A stretch of 64,000 bases of DNA from positions 1 through 64,000 of the forward strand of contig CAYVHO010000011.1 of assembly GCA_964451325.1 (NCBI GenBank), read 5' to 3'. The position numbers and the translations under genes were made by a program. The notes beneath the pieces are model-generated. The model saw nothing but the letters and a program-made list of their open reading frames with translations, was not told the origin of the DNA and did not search any database. Numbering within the stretch: the stretch's first letter is position 1; every line of letters begins with the position of its first letter. The DNA is from JAADHI01 sp964451325. GTDB taxonomy: Bacteria > Nitrospirota > Nitrospiria > SBBL01 > JAADHI01. Below are positions 7,879 through 16,097 of this stretch, piece by piece.

Positions 7879-8682
7879 ATGTCTGATACCGCGAGTTACC
7901 ACTACACCGCTTTAGGATCCGGCCCTCCACTTCTCTTATTGCATGGCCTGTTTGACAACTTGCAAACCTGGGACGATTTGTCCCCTTTACTTTCCCGACA
8001 TTTTAAGGTTTACGCGCTGGATCTGCCCGGTTTTGGGAAAACCCCTTTGCCCTCAGAGTGGTCAGAAAGTTTATCGGGAATGACAAAACAGGTCATCACT
8101 TTTTTGGATGACTTGAAGATCGAACGCATCTCTCTGGCGGGCAATTCAATGGGCGGCAGCCTCTCTCTCGCGCTCACACAAAAATACCCCGATCGCATCC
8201 ACAAACTGGCCCTCCTAAATCCCTACGGACTGCCTGAAATTCCCCAGGCGGTCTTCAGTGCCCGCCGGAAAATTGTTGGGACAATCCTCCCCTATCTACT
8301 TCATATCGGTGCCATGAAACTTTGCATCAAAGGTATTTTCTCACGTTCATTTTATAATCAATCGCTGCTCACCCGCGCACGCATTGATCGGATTTCCGAG
8401 CCCTTTTCAAACCTGAAACAACTCAAAAACCTGTTCCGATTTTTACGTGCAATCTCATCGAAAGAAATTCGAGAGATAGACCGAAGACTTGGAGAAATCC
8501 ATCAACGCGTCCTCATCCTCTGGGGCACAGAAGATTGTTGGCTGACAGAAGCCCACTGGCAACACCTGGCAAACCGTCTTCCCTCAGTCGAAGTCAAAAA
8601 AATCGAAGCCTGCGGGCATCTTCCCCAAATCGAAAAACCAGAGACCGTCGCCAAAACCTTAATCCCTTTTTTCCTTGAATAA
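7879..8682 (+). CDS. Alpha/beta-hydrolase fold protein
   Basis: A 267-aa cytoplasmic hydrolase. The oxyanion loop is LLLLHGLFDNLQTWDDL, the nucleophile elbow is AGNSMGGSLS (Ser), the acid is in LILWGTEDCWLTE (Asp), and the base is the His of EACGHLPQIEKPE. The lid region is short and basic. The family covers esterases, haloperoxidase-like and C-C hydrolases, so the substrate is open. An upstream in-frame ATG at 7759 would add 40 residues that show no homology-like character and overlap cutA, so I start at 7879. The promoter six to seven bases upstream supports this and suggests a leaderless mRNA. Confidence 0.8.
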   Translation: MSDTASYHYTALGSGPPLLLLHGLFDNLQTWDDLSPLLSRHFKVYALDLPGFGKTPLPSEWSESLSGMTKQVITFLDDLKIERISLAGNSMGGSLSLALTQKYPDRIHKLALLNPYGLPEIPQAVFSARRKIVGTILPYLLHIGAMKLCIKGIFSRSFYNQSLLTRARIDRISEPFSNLKQLKNLFRFLRAISSKEIREIDRRLGEIHQRVLILWGTEDCWLTEAHWQHLANRLPSVEVKKIEACGHLPQIEKPETVAKTLIPFFLE

Positions 8683-8716
8683 AACGACAAAATAATGCGC
8701 ATCAAGCAGAGCACCA

Positions 8717-8838
8717 GAACCCGCCAAGTCGCCTGAAAGACAAGGCCCGGAACTATTTTTTAACCGAGGCGTACTCAAATGTACGGTGAGGGGAAAAAAT
8801 AGTGGAGAACGCAGTATTTCTGGCGAATCGGCGGGTTT
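8717..8838. repeat. Long imperfect palindrome upstream of bamA
   Basis: About 122 bp with two-fold symmetry about 8777.5. Outer arms: ACCCGCC (8719-8725) with GGCGGGT (8830-8836), plus TCGCC and GAAA pairs. Inner arms: ACTATTTTTT with AAAAAATAGT, and CGTAC with GTACG around the 6-base loop TCAAAT. All arms share one centre, so it is a single folded element, not chance pairs. Confidence 0.85.
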
Positions 8839-8846
8839 CGTATTTG

Positions 8847-8875
8847 TTTACAGTTTTTGGTGCTTGTGATAGCAT
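8847..8875 (+). promoter_or_regulatory. Promoter of the bamA-lpx operon
   Basis: TTTACA at 8847-8852, a 17-bp spacer and TAGCAT at 8870-8875. It lies just past the palindrome and would give a leader of about 30 bases before TTG 8911. Confidence 0.5.
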
Positions 8876-8910
8876 AAACGGATTTTGGATCTTGAGGCAT
8901 AGTTGGCGTT

Positions 8911-11301
8911 TTGTTAGCACATCGTAAGCTGTTTTTTCTTTTATTCTTCGTCCTCTTTGCTTTTTCTACGATGGCTCAGGCTCGAGACAAAGAAATTGAA
9001 ATTAAATCGATCACCATCAAAGGAAATGCCCGGATTGACGCAATGACCATTCTCTCCAATCTCAGTTTGAAGGAGGGTGATGTTTTTTCTCCAGAACGGG
9101 TTCAGGACGATGTGAGAAGTCTTTATCGCATGGGTTTTTTTGAAGAAGTTGAGGTCTCTTCCGAAGGATTTGAAGGCGGGATTGCACTTTCTTTTATCGT
9201 CCGCGAAAAACCTCTTCTTTCTGATGTCATCTTTGAAGGAAACGATAATCTCGAAAAAGACCGTTTAAATGAAGCCCTGCAAATCAGAACCCAGGGCTTT
9301 TTGGAAACACAAAACATCAAGCGTTATGTCAAACAAATTGAAGCGGCCTACGAAGCAGAAGCCTACTACAACGCCACCGTCATTCCGGTTGTTCAACGTG
9401 TGTCCGACAATCAAGCCATCTTAACTTTTTTGATTGAAGAGGGCGATCAAGTCTATATCCGGGACATCACGATTACAGGAAATGCCGTTTTTGAATCAAA
9501 AAAAATCAGAAAACAAATGGAAACAGACAGCTATTTCTGGATGAGCTCATGGATCACCGAATCAGGCCGCTACAAAAAAGAACAACTTTCCTTCGACCGG
9601 GAACGCATCAAAGATCTTTATTTGGATAACGGCTATTTTGATATCGAAGTGGGAGAACCCGAAGTCACACTCAGCGAAAATAAAGAATGGTTTGACATCG
9701 CACTCACTCTGAACGAAGGAGAGCAGTTCTCCATCGGAATTATCGATTATCAGGGAGCGGTGGTTTTTGACAGCGAAGCCCTTTCCGCGCTGGCTCAGAG
9801 TAAAACGGACGATGTTTTTAACCGGAGCAAAATACGAGAGGATATCGCCGCAATCACCGAACACTACGGGCAAAAAGGGTATATCTACACCAATGTCGTG
9901 CCTGATTTACGCCCCAATGCCGGCAATCGCACCTTGGATATCACCTTTCACGTTGTTGAAGGCGATCCTGTTAAAGTCCGGGAAATTCTCATTTCAGGAA
10001 ACAACAAAACCCGCGACAAAGTCATTCGCCGGGAAATCCGAGTCAGCGAACAAGAGTTGGTTGATACCAAGGCCTTAAGACGCAGTTTTCAACGACTGAA
10101 TAATCTGAACTACTTTGAAAGCGTTGACCTCGTGCCCAAACGGGTCGCACCCGGCTGGGTGGATCTGGAGGTTGAGGTCAAAGAAAAACCCACGGGCACC
10201 TTCAGCGTGGGGGGTGGATATAGTTCGCAAGATAAATTTATTGCCACATTTGATGTCACCATGGGAAACTTTCTGGGAAAAGGACAGCTTCTTAAATTCA
10301 AAGTGGCAACCGGCGGACGACGAGACACCTATACCCTAACATTTAAAGAACCCTATCTCTTTGATAAAAACCTGAGCGGCACGACAAACCTTTTTAACCA
10401 AAGACGAGACTTTGGGGTTTATGAAGAAAAACGCACCGGAGGGGATTTGATTCTAGGCAAAGCCTTTGGGGAATATGTCCGGGGCAGCATCAGTTATACA
10501 CTGGAAACTCAGGAAATTTCAGATTTGGACCAGGTGACGACCGTAACAAAACAAACAGATCCAATCACAGGGGCTCCCATAACAGATCCAGATACAGGGG
10601 AACAGTTAACAGTCAGTACTGTTGGCCCCGATTCACGCATACCGCTGCGCGTGCTTGCTCAAGAAAAATTGGGAGATACCCTAACCAGTGCTATCGGTTT
10701 TTCACTTTCACGTGACACACGCGATTTTTTCTTTGATCCTAAAGAAGGCGGACGCAATTCGATCTCCTTTGAATACGCAGGCACAGTCCTTGGAGGAGAC
10801 AATGACTACTACAAAGTCATTGCAGATTCCAGTCGTTTTTTCCCTCTGTGGTGGGAGCACGTCTTTTCACTGCATGGTCGCTTTGGTTTTGCAGAAGGCA
10901 TCGGAGAAAAAGAACTCCCCGTCGGAGAACGATTTTATGTCGGTGGTATTAATACCGTACGGGGTTTTGAGTTTGGAGAGGCTGGCCCTCTGAGTTCGCC
11001 CAGCAACATCGCCATTCGAGGAGAACCCGAAGGTGGAAACAAACAGCTCTTTTTTAATCTGGAGTACCTCATTCCCATCGTGAAAGAAGCCAAAGTAAAA
11101 TTCCTGTTTTTTTATGACTATGGTGCCGCTTTTCGTGAAGGCGATGCAATCGAGCCCAACGAAATGCGTGAAGCCGCGGGTATCGGTTTACGCTGGATTT
11201 CCCCCGTAGGGCCACTTCGCTTAGAACAAGGCTACAATATCAACAAAAGACCCGGAGAAAAGAAGAAAACCATTGAGTTTTCGATTGGTTCGCTGTTTTA
11301 A
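8911..11301 (+). CDS. bamA: Outer-membrane protein assembly factor BamA
   Basis: A 796-aa Omp85 protein that folds beta-barrels into the outer membrane. A signal peptide (LFFLLFFVLFAFSTMAQA) is followed by five POTRA repeats spanning roughly residues 25-425, then a 16-strand barrel. The barrel lid-lock region VGGINTVRGFEFGEAGP is typical of BamA and the C-terminus ends in Phe. One extracellular loop contains a Thr/Asp/Pro-rich segment around residues 555-575. The start is TTG 8911, since no ATG or GTG precedes the signal peptide; a GAGG lies 13 bases upstream. It heads the long envelope operon, with skp next as in many Gram-negatives. Confidence 0.96.
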   Translation: MLAHRKLFFLLFFVLFAFSTMAQARDKEIEIKSITIKGNARIDAMTILSNLSLKEGDVFSPERVQDDVRSLYRMGFFEEVEVSSEGFEGGIALSFIVREKPLLSDVIFEGNDNLEKDRLNEALQIRTQGFLETQNIKRYVKQIEAAYEAEAYYNATVIPVVQRVSDNQAILTFLIEEGDQVYIRDITITGNAVFESKKIRKQMETDSYFWMSSWITESGRYKKEQLSFDRERIKDLYLDNGYFDIEVGEPEVTLSENKEWFDIALTLNEGEQFSIGIIDYQGAVVFDSEALSALAQSKTDDVFNRSKIREDIAAITEHYGQKGYIYTNVVPDLRPNAGNRTLDITFHVVEGDPVKVREILISGNNKTRDKVIRREIRVSEQELVDTKALRRSFQRLNNLNYFESVDLVPKRVAPGWVDLEVEVKEKPTGTFSVGGGYSSQDKFIATFDVTMGNFLGKGQLLKFKVATGGRRDTYTLTFKEPYLFDKNLSGTTNLFNQRRDFGVYEEKRTGGDLILGKAFGEYVRGSISYTLETQEISDLDQVTTVTKQTDPITGAPITDPDTGEQLTVSTVGPDSRIPLRVLAQEKLGDTLTSAIGFSLSRDTRDFFFDPKEGGRNSISFEYAGTVLGGDNDYYKVIADSSRFFPLWWEHVFSLHGRFGFAEGIGEKELPVGERFYVGGINTVRGFEFGEAGPLSSPSNIAIRGEPEGGNKQLFFNLEYLIPIVKEAKVKFLFFYDYGAAFREGDAIEPNEMREAAGIGLRWISPVGPLRLEQGYNINKRPGEKKKTIEFSIGSLF

Positions 11302-11334
11302 TCGCGCAAACCCAATATATGAAAGCACAATAAA

Positions 11335-11371
11335 GGACCTCAAGCGGGGGCAATAAGCAGTCGCTTGGTCC
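11335..11371 (+). other. Hairpin between bamA and skp
   Basis: GGACC (11335-11339) and AAGCG pair with CGCTT and GGTCC (11367-11371) with a 2-base bulge and a 15-base loop. It has no T run; it may be an mRNA processing or stability element. Confidence 0.4.
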
Positions 11372-11420
11372 ATTGATCTAATTTGAAGAACCATCCATAA
11401 CAAAAACAAAGGGAGAAAAA

Positions 11421-11948
11421 ATGAAAAAAGTTGTTGTTTATGCCGTAATGATCTTGCTCTTACCACTTGTTAGTGCAGGCTTCGCGAAAGACATAAAAGT
11501 TGGATTTGTTGATTCTGAAAAGGTCTTTTCAACTTCAGAGGAAGGGGTCCGGGTCCAAAAAAACGTAGAAGAATTTGTACAAAGCCGACAAACCATCGTT
11601 GACATTGCAGAAAAAGAACTGCGACAACTCGAAGATGATTTCAAAATCCAGGCTGCCCTGCTTTCCCCGGATGCCGTCAAAATGAAACAGGAAGAAATGC
11701 AGAAAAAATTCACTCAGTACCAGAAAAAAGCACGAGAAATGAATAAAGAAGTTCAGGAGAAAAAACTTGAAACCAGCAATTCCTTTTTTAAAGCATTGGA
11801 ATCTGCAATCAAGGCCCTCTCGAAAAAAGAAGGGTATGATTTTGTGCTCAACAAAACCAAAGAAGGTGGCGCGGTGCTTTTTTCCAATGATGCAGACGAC
11901 ATCACAGATCAAATCATCACAAAACTCAACGAAATGACCAAAAAATAG
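11421..11948 (+). CDS. skp: Periplasmic chaperone Skp/OmpH
   Basis: A 175-aa secreted protein with signal peptide MKKVVVYAVMILLLPLVSAG and cleavage near FAKD. The mature part begins with the family's IKVGFVDSEKVF strand, followed by a long Lys/Glu/Gln-rich coiled coil (the two helical arms) and returns to a strand with YDFVLNKTKEGGAVLF. Skp trimers hold unfolded outer-membrane proteins for delivery to BamA. GGGAG lies six bases before the ATG. It sits between bamA and lpxD, the standard position. Confidence 0.93.
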   Translation: MKKVVVYAVMILLLPLVSAGFAKDIKVGFVDSEKVFSTSEEGVRVQKNVEEFVQSRQTIVDIAEKELRQLEDDFKIQAALLSPDAVKMKQEEMQKKFTQYQKKAREMNKEVQEKKLETSNSFFKALESAIKALSKKEGYDFVLNKTKEGGAVLFSNDADDITDQIITKLNEMTKK

Positions 11949-11979
11949 GGACGTTTCAAGACCTGCTTATCGGCACACG

Positions 11980-13038
11980 ATGCAAATCTCTCTTAAAAAA
12001 ATTTCAGAATGGCTTGATGGAAAAATCATCGGAGATGAAACCCTCCTGATTGACGGACTTGCTTCAATTGATGACGCCTCTAAGGGGCAACTTACTTTTG
12101 TTTCTCATCCCAAATATGAAAAAAAGGCATTGAAAACAAAAGCGAGTGTGCTGATGACACGCGAGGCAATCAAAGGCATCTCCGCAACCTTGCTGCTTGT
12201 CGACGATCCCTATTTTTCTTTTGCGAAATTACTGACACACTTTCATCCAGCTAAAAAAAAGACACCGGGTGTCCATGCCAGTGCCACACTGGGTGAACAT
12301 GTCATTCTCGGAGCCGATGTTGTTATCGGCCCTTCCGTCACGCTTGAAGACGGCGTGAGTATCGCATCAAGGACCCAAATCGGGGCAGGGGTTTTTATCG
12401 GAGAAGGGAGTTCTGTAGGAGAAGACGCGATTATTTACCCGAATGTCACCATTCGAGAAGGGGTCAAAATCGGGAAGTGCGTCATTATTCATAGCGGGAG
12501 TGTCATCGGAAGTGATGGTTTTGGCTTTGCCTTTCATGAAGGAAAACACCACAAAATTCCACAGGTGGGTGGTGTCATTATTGAAGATGATGTGGAAATT
12601 GGCGCCAATGTGACAATTGACCGTGCGGTGATGGGTCAAACCATCATTGGTCAAGGCACAAAATTTGATAATCTCGTGCAGGTCGGACACAATGTCAAAA
12701 TCGGTGCACACAGCATTTTGGTAGCCCAGGTGGGTATTTCAGGCAGCACACAACTGGGCCACCATGTGACACTGGCCGGACAAGTGGGTGTTGCAGGCCA
12801 TGTTTCAATTGGAGACCAGGTCATTGTGGGTGCAAAATCAGGGGTCACAAAAGACATTGATGCGGCACAGGTGGTTTCCGGTTTTCCACCTCTGCCCCAC
12901 AAGGCCTGGCTCAAATCACAGGCCGCAATTCAACAACTGCCCACCCTGAGAAAACGGGTCAATGAACTCAAACAACGTGTGACACAACTGGAAGATAGGC
13001 TCGCCCAGGCAAAAAATGATAAGGAAATGACATCATGA
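11980..13038 (+). CDS. lpxD: UDP-3-O-acylglucosamine N-acyltransferase LpxD
   Basis: A 352-aa left-handed beta-helix acyltransferase, the third step of lipid A synthesis. Residues 1-95 form the uridine-binding domain, followed by about ten hexapeptide-repeat coils (from GVHASATLGEHVILGADVVI onward). The catalytic His is His237 in LVQVGHNVKIG. The C-terminal helix (residues 315-350) is longer and more charged than in E. coli, with heptad-like RKRVNELKQRVTQLEDRL. Its stop overlaps the fabZ start (ATGA). Confidence 0.95.
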   Translation: MQISLKKISEWLDGKIIGDETLLIDGLASIDDASKGQLTFVSHPKYEKKALKTKASVLMTREAIKGISATLLLVDDPYFSFAKLLTHFHPAKKKTPGVHASATLGEHVILGADVVIGPSVTLEDGVSIASRTQIGAGVFIGEGSSVGEDAIIYPNVTIREGVKIGKCVIIHSGSVIGSDGFGFAFHEGKHHKIPQVGGVIIEDDVEIGANVTIDRAVMGQTIIGQGTKFDNLVQVGHNVKIGAHSILVAQVGISGSTQLGHHVTLAGQVGVAGHVSIGDQVIVGAKSGVTKDIDAAQVVSGFPPLPHKAWLKSQAAIQQLPTLRKRVNELKQRVTQLEDRLAQAKNDKEMTS

Positions 13039-13487
13039 TGGACATTCAGGAAATTGCGGCGATCTTGCCACACCGCTACCCTTTTTTACTGGTGGATCGT
13101 GTGCTTTCGTTTGAGACCAGTAAAAAGATGGTCGCACTCAAAAATGTCACGATCAACGAACCTTTTTTTCAGGGGCATTTCCCCGGTCACCCCATTATGC
13201 CGGGTGTCTTAATCATCGAATCCATGGCCCAGGTCGGCGGCATCCTGGCCTATAAATCAGCCAATGGGACAGAGGGGCAATTGGTCTATTTTTTAGGCAT
13301 CGACAAAGCAAAATTCAGGAAACCCGTACTGCCTGGCGATCAACTGCGTATTGAGGTCGAAGTCTTGAGACAGCGCCCACCTTATTGGAAACTCAAAGGC
13401 ATGGCCTACGTTGGGGAGCAACTGGTTGCCGAAGCCGAATTAAAAGCCATGTTGGATACAAAGGTCCAATCGGAGCATGCTTCGTGA
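13035..13487 (+). CDS. fabZ: 3-hydroxyacyl-ACP dehydratase FabZ
   Basis: A 150-aa hot-dog-fold dehydratase of fatty acid synthesis. The active-site segment is FFQGHFPGHPIMPGV...IESMAQ, with His48 and Glu62 as catalytic residues. FabZ competes with LpxA for 3-hydroxyacyl-ACP, which explains its place between lpxD and lpxA. Two consecutive ATG codons (13035 and 13038) begin the gene; the first overlaps the lpxD stop. Confidence 0.96.
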   Translation: MMDIQEIAAILPHRYPFLLVDRVLSFETSKKMVALKNVTINEPFFQGHFPGHPIMPGVLIIESMAQVGGILAYKSANGTEGQLVYFLGIDKAKFRKPVLPGDQLRIEVEVLRQRPPYWKLKGMAYVGEQLVAEAELKAMLDTKVQSEHAS

Positions 13488-14257
13488 ACATTCATCCGAC
13501 TGCCATTATTCACAAGAATGCGGAGCTTGATTCAAGTGTCGAAGTCGGCCCTTATTGCACCATAGGGGAACACGTCAAGATTGGCAAAAACACACGCCTG
13601 CGTTCCCATATCGTCATTGATGGCTGGACAACGATTGGAACAGACAATACCATCTACCCCTTTACCTCCATCGGACTTGAACCCCAGGATCTCAAGTTTA
13701 AAGGCGAAGAAACCCGTCTCGTGGTCGGCGATCATAATATGATTCGTGAATACGTCACCCTGCATCGCGGCACAGCACCAGGCGGAGGCATCACGCAAAT
13801 CGGTAGCAACACCGTACTTATGGCTTACACACACGTGGCGCACGACTGCATCTTAGGCGACCGCGTGATTATGTCGAATGCCGCCACGCTTGCAGGTTGC
13901 ATCACTGTCGGAGACGATGCCATTATTGGCGGGCTTTCCGGGATACATCAATTTGTGCGCATCGGCTCTTATGCCATGGTTGGCGGCTGCTCGGCCGTGG
14001 CGCAAGATGTGCCCCCCTATGTCCGTGTTGCGGGAAACCATGCCAAACTCTATGGAATTAATAGCATCGGTCTTAAACGTCATGGTTTTTCCTTGGATCA
14101 GATTCAAACATTAAAAGCGGTTTATAAACTCCTCTTCCGTTCGGGTTTAACCTTAAAAGATGCCGTAAAACAAAGCCGAGAAAAATGGCCTAAGCTGCCA
14201 GAAGTCGAACGATTTCTCCGCTTTGTTGAAAAATCCGAGCGAGGCATCTGTCGGTGA
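13484..14257 (+). CDS. lpxA: UDP-N-acetylglucosamine O-acyltransferase LpxA
   Basis: A 257-aa left-handed beta-helix enzyme, the first step of lipid A synthesis. Hexapeptide coils run from NIHPTAIIHKNAELD; the catalytic His is His120 in AYTHVAHDCILGD, and the helical C-terminal cap is present. The start is GTG 13484 overlapping the fabZ TGA (GTGA), which gives the family's normal N-terminus; a longer in-frame reading from 13385 would overlap fabZ by about 100 bp and is rejected. Whether it uses UDP-GlcNAc or the 3-amino analogue is relevant because of the oxidoreductase two genes downstream. Confidence 0.95.
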   Translation: MNIHPTAIIHKNAELDSSVEVGPYCTIGEHVKIGKNTRLRSHIVIDGWTTIGTDNTIYPFTSIGLEPQDLKFKGEETRLVVGDHNMIREYVTLHRGTAPGGGITQIGSNTVLMAYTHVAHDCILGDRVIMSNAATLAGCITVGDDAIIGGLSGIHQFVRIGSYAMVGGCSAVAQDVPPYVRVAGNHAKLYGINSIGLKRHGFSLDQIQTLKAVYKLLFRSGLTLKDAVKQSREKWPKLPEVERFLRFVEKSERGICR

Positions 14258-15090
14258 CACAAGGAAAAATCGGCCTCATTGCAGGAAATGGTCAATTCCC
14301 TATGATTTTTGCGGCCAGAGCCAGGGCCTTAAATTTGTCGGTTATGGCGGTCGCACACGAGGGGGAAACCGATCCGGCCTTATCTGATCAGGTCGATGAG
14401 ATTTTTTGGATCCGCGTCGGTCAAATCGGAAAACTCATTTCTTTTTTTAAAAAAAAGGGCGTCACCGAAGCCCTTATGGCCGGAGGAATCAAAAAAACAC
14501 ACATTTTCAAAATCCGGCCGGATTTTCGCGCACTCAGCATTTTAAGTCGTATTAAAGAAAAAAAAGACGATGTGCTGCTGAGGGCCTTCGCCGCCGAACT
14601 TGAACGGGAGAATATCACCATACAACCCTCCACCTTGTATCTCGGCCCACTCCTGGCACAAGAAGGAGAATGGACACGTCCCCTAAAAAAAGAAGAAAGA
14701 GCCGATATTGAATGGGGGTTTCGTTTGGCTAAAAAAATGGGTGCACTCGATATCGGACAATGTGTCGTCGTCAGAAAAGGGGTCATCCTGGCGATCGAAG
14801 CCATTGAAGGCACCGACGCAGCCATTACGCGCGGGGGGCTACTTTGTAAAGAAAATGCTGTGGTGATTAAGGCTTGCAAACCCCAACAGGATTTCCGCTT
14901 TGATCTGCCCACAGTCGGCCCAGAAACCATCCGCACCATGAAAGCGGTGAAGGCCTCCGTGCTCGCACTGGAGGTTGGCAAGAGTCTGGTCCTTGAAAAA
15001 GAACAATTCTTAAAAGAGGCACGTGCAGCAAAAATTGCCGTCGTGGGTTGGAAAGACAATACCGAGATAAACGAAATGGAAACAATATGA
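14254..15090 (+). CDS. lpxI: UDP-2,3-diacylglucosamine pyrophosphatase LpxI
   Basis: A 278-aa DUF1009 protein that hydrolyses UDP-2,3-diacylglucosamine to lipid X in lineages lacking LpxH. The N-terminal GKIGLIAGNGQFPMIFA begins a Rossmann-like domain. The C-terminal catalytic domain has IEAIEGTDAAITRGG and RFDLPTVGPETI, both diagnostic of the family. The GTG start overlaps the lpxA stop (GTGA), the third such junction in a row. It occupies the conserved lpxA-lpxI-oxidoreductase-lpxB slot. Confidence 0.94.
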   Translation: MTQGKIGLIAGNGQFPMIFAARARALNLSVMAVAHEGETDPALSDQVDEIFWIRVGQIGKLISFFKKKGVTEALMAGGIKKTHIFKIRPDFRALSILSRIKEKKDDVLLRAFAAELERENITIQPSTLYLGPLLAQEGEWTRPLKKEERADIEWGFRLAKKMGALDIGQCVVVRKGVILAIEAIEGTDAAITRGGLLCKENAVVIKACKPQQDFRFDLPTVGPETIRTMKAVKASVLALEVGKSLVLEKEQFLKEARAAKIAVVGWKDNTEINEMETI

Positions 15091-16028
15091 ATAAAAACAA
15101 ATTAAAAGTTGCTGTTGTGGGTGTGGGTTCACTGGGCCAACACCATGCACGTGTTTATTCTGAAATGGAAAATGTCGAACTCGTCGCGGTTGTAGACTCG
15201 GATAAACAACGCGCAGCGGAGATTGCCTCAAAATTTGAATGCGCCGTTTATCCCGATCTTAAATCACTCTACGGAAACATTGATGCGGCAAGCATTGTCG
15301 TCCCAACCTCGGCCCATCACGCCGTTTCCAAGGCATTACTCCAAGAAGGCATCCATCTGCTGCTTGAGAAACCCATTACCAGTACGCTTGAAGAAGCCGA
15401 CGACTTAATTACCACCTCGAAGTCCACCGGAGCCCTGCTTCAAGTGGGACATATTGAGCAATTTAATACCGGTGTCATTCTACTCAAGGAACATCTGAGC
15501 AACCCCCGTTTTATTGAATGCCATCGAGTCTCACCTTTTGTAGGACGCGGGACAGATGTACATGTCATTCTGGATTTAATGATCCACGACATCGACATCA
15601 TTCTGTCTTTGGTTCCTTCCAAATTGAGTGAAATTCGCGCATCGGGCACCGCTGTACTCACAGAAATGATAGACATCGCCAATATCCGTCTTGCTTTTGA
15701 AAATGGCTGTGTGGCCAACATCACCGCCAGTCGCATCTCGCTTACGAAGCTGAGAAAAATCAGAGTTTTTGAGCACGATGCCTATTATTCTCTGGACTAC
15801 GCCCAACAAAAAATGGCGGTCTTCCGTCGTGTATTTGAAGCAGATGGCAGTCCAAAAATCACTTCAGAGCACTTTTCCACTCACAAAGAAGAACCGCTCA
15901 AGGGGGAACTCGCGTCTTTTATCTCATCCATTCAAGCGGGAAAGCTGCCCAAGGTCTCGGGTCAGGATGGACGACGCGCCTTGGATGTGGCCCTTCAAAT
16001 TGTCGCTCTCATCAAAGAAAGTGCTTAA
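15087..16028 (+). CDS. Gfo/Idh/MocA-family oxidoreductase in the lipid A operon
   Basis: A 313-aa NAD(P)-dependent sugar oxidoreductase. It begins with a Rossmann motif (VAVVGVGSLGQHHARVY), has the family's LLEKPITSTLEEAD strand with its Lys, and a C-terminal alpha/beta domain with a His-containing HDIDIILSL segment. The ATG 15087 overlaps the lpxI stop; an earlier in-frame start would lie inside lpxI. Location between lpxA/lpxI and lpxB matches where gnnA (a UDP-GlcNAc 3-dehydrogenase making diamino lipid A precursors) was found in Acidithiobacillus, but the partner aminotransferase gnnB is absent here, so that role is only an inference. Confidence 0.75.
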   Translation: MNKNKLKVAVVGVGSLGQHHARVYSEMENVELVAVVDSDKQRAAEIASKFECAVYPDLKSLYGNIDAASIVVPTSAHHAVSKALLQEGIHLLLEKPITSTLEEADDLITTSKSTGALLQVGHIEQFNTGVILLKEHLSNPRFIECHRVSPFVGRGTDVHVILDLMIHDIDIILSLVPSKLSEIRASGTAVLTEMIDIANIRLAFENGCVANITASRISLTKLRKIRVFEHDAYYSLDYAQQKMAVFRRVFEADGSPKITSEHFSTHKEEPLKGELASFISSIQAGKLPKVSGQDGRRALDVALQIVALIKESA

Positions 16029-16059
16029 GGAAGCTCTGATCAAATCACGAATTGTTTTT

Positions 16060-16088
16060 TTTAAATTCAACCTGGATTTGTTTAGAAT
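16060..16088 (+). promoter_or_regulatory. Possible internal promoter before lpxB
   Basis: TTTAAA, a 17-bp spacer and TAGAAT (16083-16088), ten bases before ATG 16098. No ribosome binding site is visible there. The 69-bp gap is the largest in this part of the operon. Confidence 0.3.
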
Positions 16089-16097
16089 TGCCTAAAA

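Noticed and set aside
13385..13483. N-terminal extension of LpxA upstream of GTG 13484
   Set aside because: The segment lies inside fabZ and has none of the beta-helix pattern; the GTGA overlap defines the start.
14421..15059. Open frame of 212 codons on the minus strand inside lpxI
   Set aside because: It is antisense to a well-supported gene and is Ser/Arg/Phe-rich without domain character.
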